In this document: positions 30,274 through 33,283 of the stretch, in pieces | Layout: each line of letters starts with the position of its first letter | Position numbering within the stretch: the stretch's first letter is position 1 | Assembly: GCA_902785115.1 (NCBI GenBank) | Contig: CACZXQ010000008.1 | Coordinates: 1-33,283 of the forward strand | Source of the DNA: Oscillospiraceae bacterium | GTDB lineage: Bacteria > Bacillota > Clostridia > Oscillospirales > Oscillospiraceae | Length of the DNA stretch: 33,283 nucleotides | Reading direction: 5' to 3' | Made by a program: the position numbers and the translations under genes | Notes under the pieces: generated by a model | The model's input: the letters and a program-made list of their open reading frames with translations, nothing else | Told to the model about the DNA's origin: nothing | Databases searched by the model: none

Positions 30274-31365
30274 ATGGCTTTAAGCGAGCGAAAAAAGAAG
30301 ATCCTGGCCGCCGTTGTGGACGAATACATCCGCACCGCGGAGCCCGTTGGCAGCAAGGCCATCGCGCAGAGCGGGGCGCTCAAATGCTCCTCCGCCACGA
30401 TCCGCAACGAGCTTGCGGAGCTGGTCGCGATGGGCTATCTCGAGCAGCCGCACACCTCCGCCGGGCGGGTGCCGACCCCGATGGGCTACCGGATGTACGT
30501 CAACGAGCTCATGGAGAAGCAGAAGCTCAGCCTGGAGGAGACGGAGGACATGAACCGCCGCCTGGAGCAGAAGCTGCGGGAGCTGGACGCCACGATCTCC
30601 GATGTGAGCAAGCTGGCCTCGCAGATGACGGACTACCCGGCGCTGGCGCTGCAAAGCCCCGTCGCCGCGACCGTCAAGCGCTTCGACCTCATCTATGTGG
30701 ACGCGAACACCTTCATCATCGTGCTGATGCTCTCGGGCAGCACGGTCAAGAGCAAGCTGGTAAAGCTGCCCGTATCGGTGGATCAGGCGATGATCCAGCG
30801 GCTCTCAAGTCTTTTCAACGCAAGCTTCACCGGCATCACCGAGGAGCAGATCACTCCCCTTCTCATTCACAGCACCGAGCGCGCGGCGGACGACACCATG
30901 GGCGTCACCTCCGTGATCGCGGCCTTCGTCATTGAAGCGCTCAGCGAGCGCAACACGCCCACCGCTTTCGTCTCCGGCGAGAACCGGCTGTTGAGTCAAC
31001 CGGAGTTTCGCGACCCCGGCAAGGCACACAGGCTCATGAGCTATCTCTCCGGCGGCGGCTACATCCTGCCCCCCGGCGAGGGCGTGGGCGCGGAGAGCGA
31101 GGTGCGGGTGCTGATCGGGCCGGAGAACGTGGCCGAGGAGCTGAAGGATTCGAGCGTCATCATCGCAAGCTACGACGCGGGCGACAACACGCGCGGTCTG
31201 ATCGGCGTGGTCGGCCCGACAAGGATGGACTACTCCGCTGTTGCCGCGAAGCTGCAGTTTCTGGCAGCCGGGCTTTCCCGCCGTCTGGGCGGGGGCGAGG
31301 CGCCGCCGGAGGGCATGCACAATAAGTTGATTATCAAGGGAGACAACCCCAATGAACGAAGATAA
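30274..31365 (+). CDS. hrcA: Heat-inducible repressor HrcA
   Basis: This 363-residue repressor starts at ATG 30274 (MALSERKKKIL). The N-terminal winged helix includes AEPVGSKAIAQSGALKCSSATIRNELAELVAMGYLEQPHTSAGRVPTPMGYRMYV, nearly invariant in HrcA. The central and C-terminal regions hold the GAF-like domain (FDLIYVDANTFIIVLM) and the dimer region with SSVIIASYDAGDNTRGLIGVVGPTRMDYSAVAAKL. The C terminus is about 20 residues longer than usual and overlaps grpE by 14 bases. A longer open frame to the left would start before the promoter and is rejected. HrcA folding depends on GroEL in characterised systems. Confidence 0.96.
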   Translation: MALSERKKKILAAVVDEYIRTAEPVGSKAIAQSGALKCSSATIRNELAELVAMGYLEQPHTSAGRVPTPMGYRMYVNELMEKQKLSLEETEDMNRRLEQKLRELDATISDVSKLASQMTDYPALALQSPVAATVKRFDLIYVDANTFIIVLMLSGSTVKSKLVKLPVSVDQAMIQRLSSLFNASFTGITEEQITPLLIHSTERAADDTMGVTSVIAAFVIEALSERNTPTAFVSGENRLLSQPEFRDPGKAHRLMSYLSGGGYILPPGEGVGAESEVRVLIGPENVAEELKDSSVIIASYDAGDNTRGLIGVVGPTRMDYSAVAAKLQFLAAGLSRRLGGGEAPPEGMHNKLIIKGDNPNERR

Positions 31366-31930
31366 GAAGCAGGACACGCCGGTCGGAGAGACCGAGGAAA
31401 TCAAGGAAGAAGCCAAGGCGGAAGAGAAAGCCGTCGAGGAGCCGAAGAAGGAAGAAAAGAAAGAGAAGAAGTTCGGCAAGAAGAAGGACGATGAGCGCGT
31501 CACCGCGCTGGAGAGCGAAAAAGCCGCGCTCAACGACAAGTATCTCCGTCTCGCCGCCGAATATGAGAACTTCCGCCGCCGCAGCCAGAAGGAAAAGGAT
31601 GCGCTGTACGGCGACATCAAGGCCGACACGGTGACGAAGTTCCTGCCCGTCTATGATAACCTTGAGCGCGCGCTCAAGGCCGAGACGGAGGACGAAGCCT
31701 ACCGCAAGGGCGTGGAGATGATCATGTCGCAGTTTAACGCCACGCTCGAAAAGCTCGGCGTCACACCGATCGAGTGTCTGGGCGAAAAGTTCGACCCCGC
31801 CATGCACAACGCCGTCATGCATGTGGACGACGAGGAGAAGGGCGAAAACGAGATCGTCGAGGTCTTCCAGAAGGGCTTCAAGCTGGGCGACAAGGTGGTT
31901 CGCTTCGCCATGGTCAAGGTGGCGAATTAG
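31352..31930 (+). CDS. grpE: Nucleotide exchange factor GrpE
   Basis: This 192-residue protein has an acidic/basic disordered N terminus (1-50, Glu/Lys-rich), a long coiled-coil helix (about 50-110: EYENFRRRSQKEKD), the conserved KFLPVYDNLERAL and the C-terminal beta domain ending DPAMHNAVMHVDDEEKGENEIVEVFQKGFKLGDKVVRFAMVKVAN. GrpE dimers release ADP from DnaK. The start overlaps the end of hrcA by 14 bases, with AGGGAG nine bases upstream inside hrcA, so it is translationally coupled to the repressor. Confidence 0.96.
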   Translation: MNEDKKQDTPVGETEEIKEEAKAEEKAVEEPKKEEKKEKKFGKKKDDERVTALESEKAALNDKYLRLAAEYENFRRRSQKEKDALYGDIKADTVTKFLPVYDNLERALKAETEDEAYRKGVEMIMSQFNATLEKLGVTPIECLGEKFDPAMHNAVMHVDDEEKGENEIVEVFQKGFKLGDKVVRFAMVKVAN

Positions 31931-31940
31931 TCTTCAGAAG

Positions 31941-32035
31941 CAAAACGGCTATGCCGTTTTGACCCCCTCAGGCGCTGCGCGCCAGCTCCCCCGGAGGGGG
32001 AGCCAAAGATGAAACAAAACGGCTGCGCCGTTTTG
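31941..32035 (+). repeat. Multi-hairpin insert between grpE and dnaK
   Basis: Two almost identical hairpins (CAAAACGGC-TAT-GCCGTTTTG at 31941-31961 and CAAAACGGC-TGC-GCCGTTTTG at 32015-32035) flank two more stems: GGCGC-TGC-GCGCC near 31971-31983 and GCTCCCCC-GGA-GGGGGAGC at 31985-32003. The central CCCCTCAG...AGCTCCCCC...GGGGGAGCC pattern recalls a dispersed element of related gut Firmicutes, as I remember it. It lies inside the heat-shock operon and could attenuate or process the transcript. A TATAAT at 32040-32045 follows but has no good -35. Confidence 0.7.
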
Positions 32036-32088
32036 AATATATAATATATTTCGTATACAACTATCTTTTCATACAGGAGGAAATTACA

Positions 32089-33283
<1,195 letters not shown>

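Overview
The window looks like a chromosomal stretch from a high-GC, low-redundancy gut Firmicute of the class Clostridia, most likely an Oscillospiraceae/Ruminococcaceae-type organism. That placement is inference. It rests on a CIRCE-controlled hrcA-grpE-dnaK heat-shock operon, a lysine (L-box) riboswitch, small DUF1292 and DUF378 proteins, VanW-type and class A PBP envelope proteins, strong GGAGG ribosome binding sites, and GC-rich codon third positions. I found no phage, plasmid, transposase, CRISPR or tRNA. Most of the window is housekeeping and transport.

Layout. 1-147 holds the tail of an unidentified gene. 314-7538 runs rightward with htpG, hemW, a VanW-domain envelope protein and metG. 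7539-7798 is an intergenic region with two small hairpin repeats and a terminator. 7799-11259 holds two AEC-family exporters on either side of mgtE. 11286-13272 is a tightly overlapping trio (DUF1643, nitrilase-family amidase, Nudix), followed by a low-complexity putative surface protein. 13930-18283 runs leftward with an SH3/NlpC-P60 hydrolase, a 93-residue unknown and a class A PBP. 18471-19200 carries two small genes, and 19231-19400 a likely 6S RNA. 19651-23166 is a leftward tldD-pmbA-membrane protein operon. 23320-26406 has a CPA2 antiporter and an NhaC-family transporter. 27002-27214 is a DUF378 protein. 27289-30038 is a leftward MarR-MFS-GDPD operon. 30274 to the right edge is hrcA-grpE-dnaK, with dnaK cut by the window.

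Genes working together. Protein quality control is represented at both ends, by Hsp90 on the left and HrcA/GrpE/DnaK on the right. Only the right-hand set carries CIRCE. Cell-wall functions cluster in the middle (PBP, NlpC/P60, VanW). The NhaC-family transporter is preceded by a complete L-box with a terminator hairpin, so it is best read as a lysine-responsive transporter and not a generic sodium/proton antiporter.

The most unusual signals lie outside the obvious genes. Two copies of a ~112-bp intergenic element (2274-2385 and 19507-19619) differ by paired, compensating substitutions in two hairpins. Short heptad repeats sit on the stop codons of three genes. A ~160-bp foldback element lies at 24644-24804. 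A multi-hairpin insert splits grpE from dnaK. Two envelope proteins share a C-terminal tail of the form N-A-x-I-[IV]-F-G, and a related motif recurs inside a third. No complete new multi-gene system could be supported from the sequence alone.
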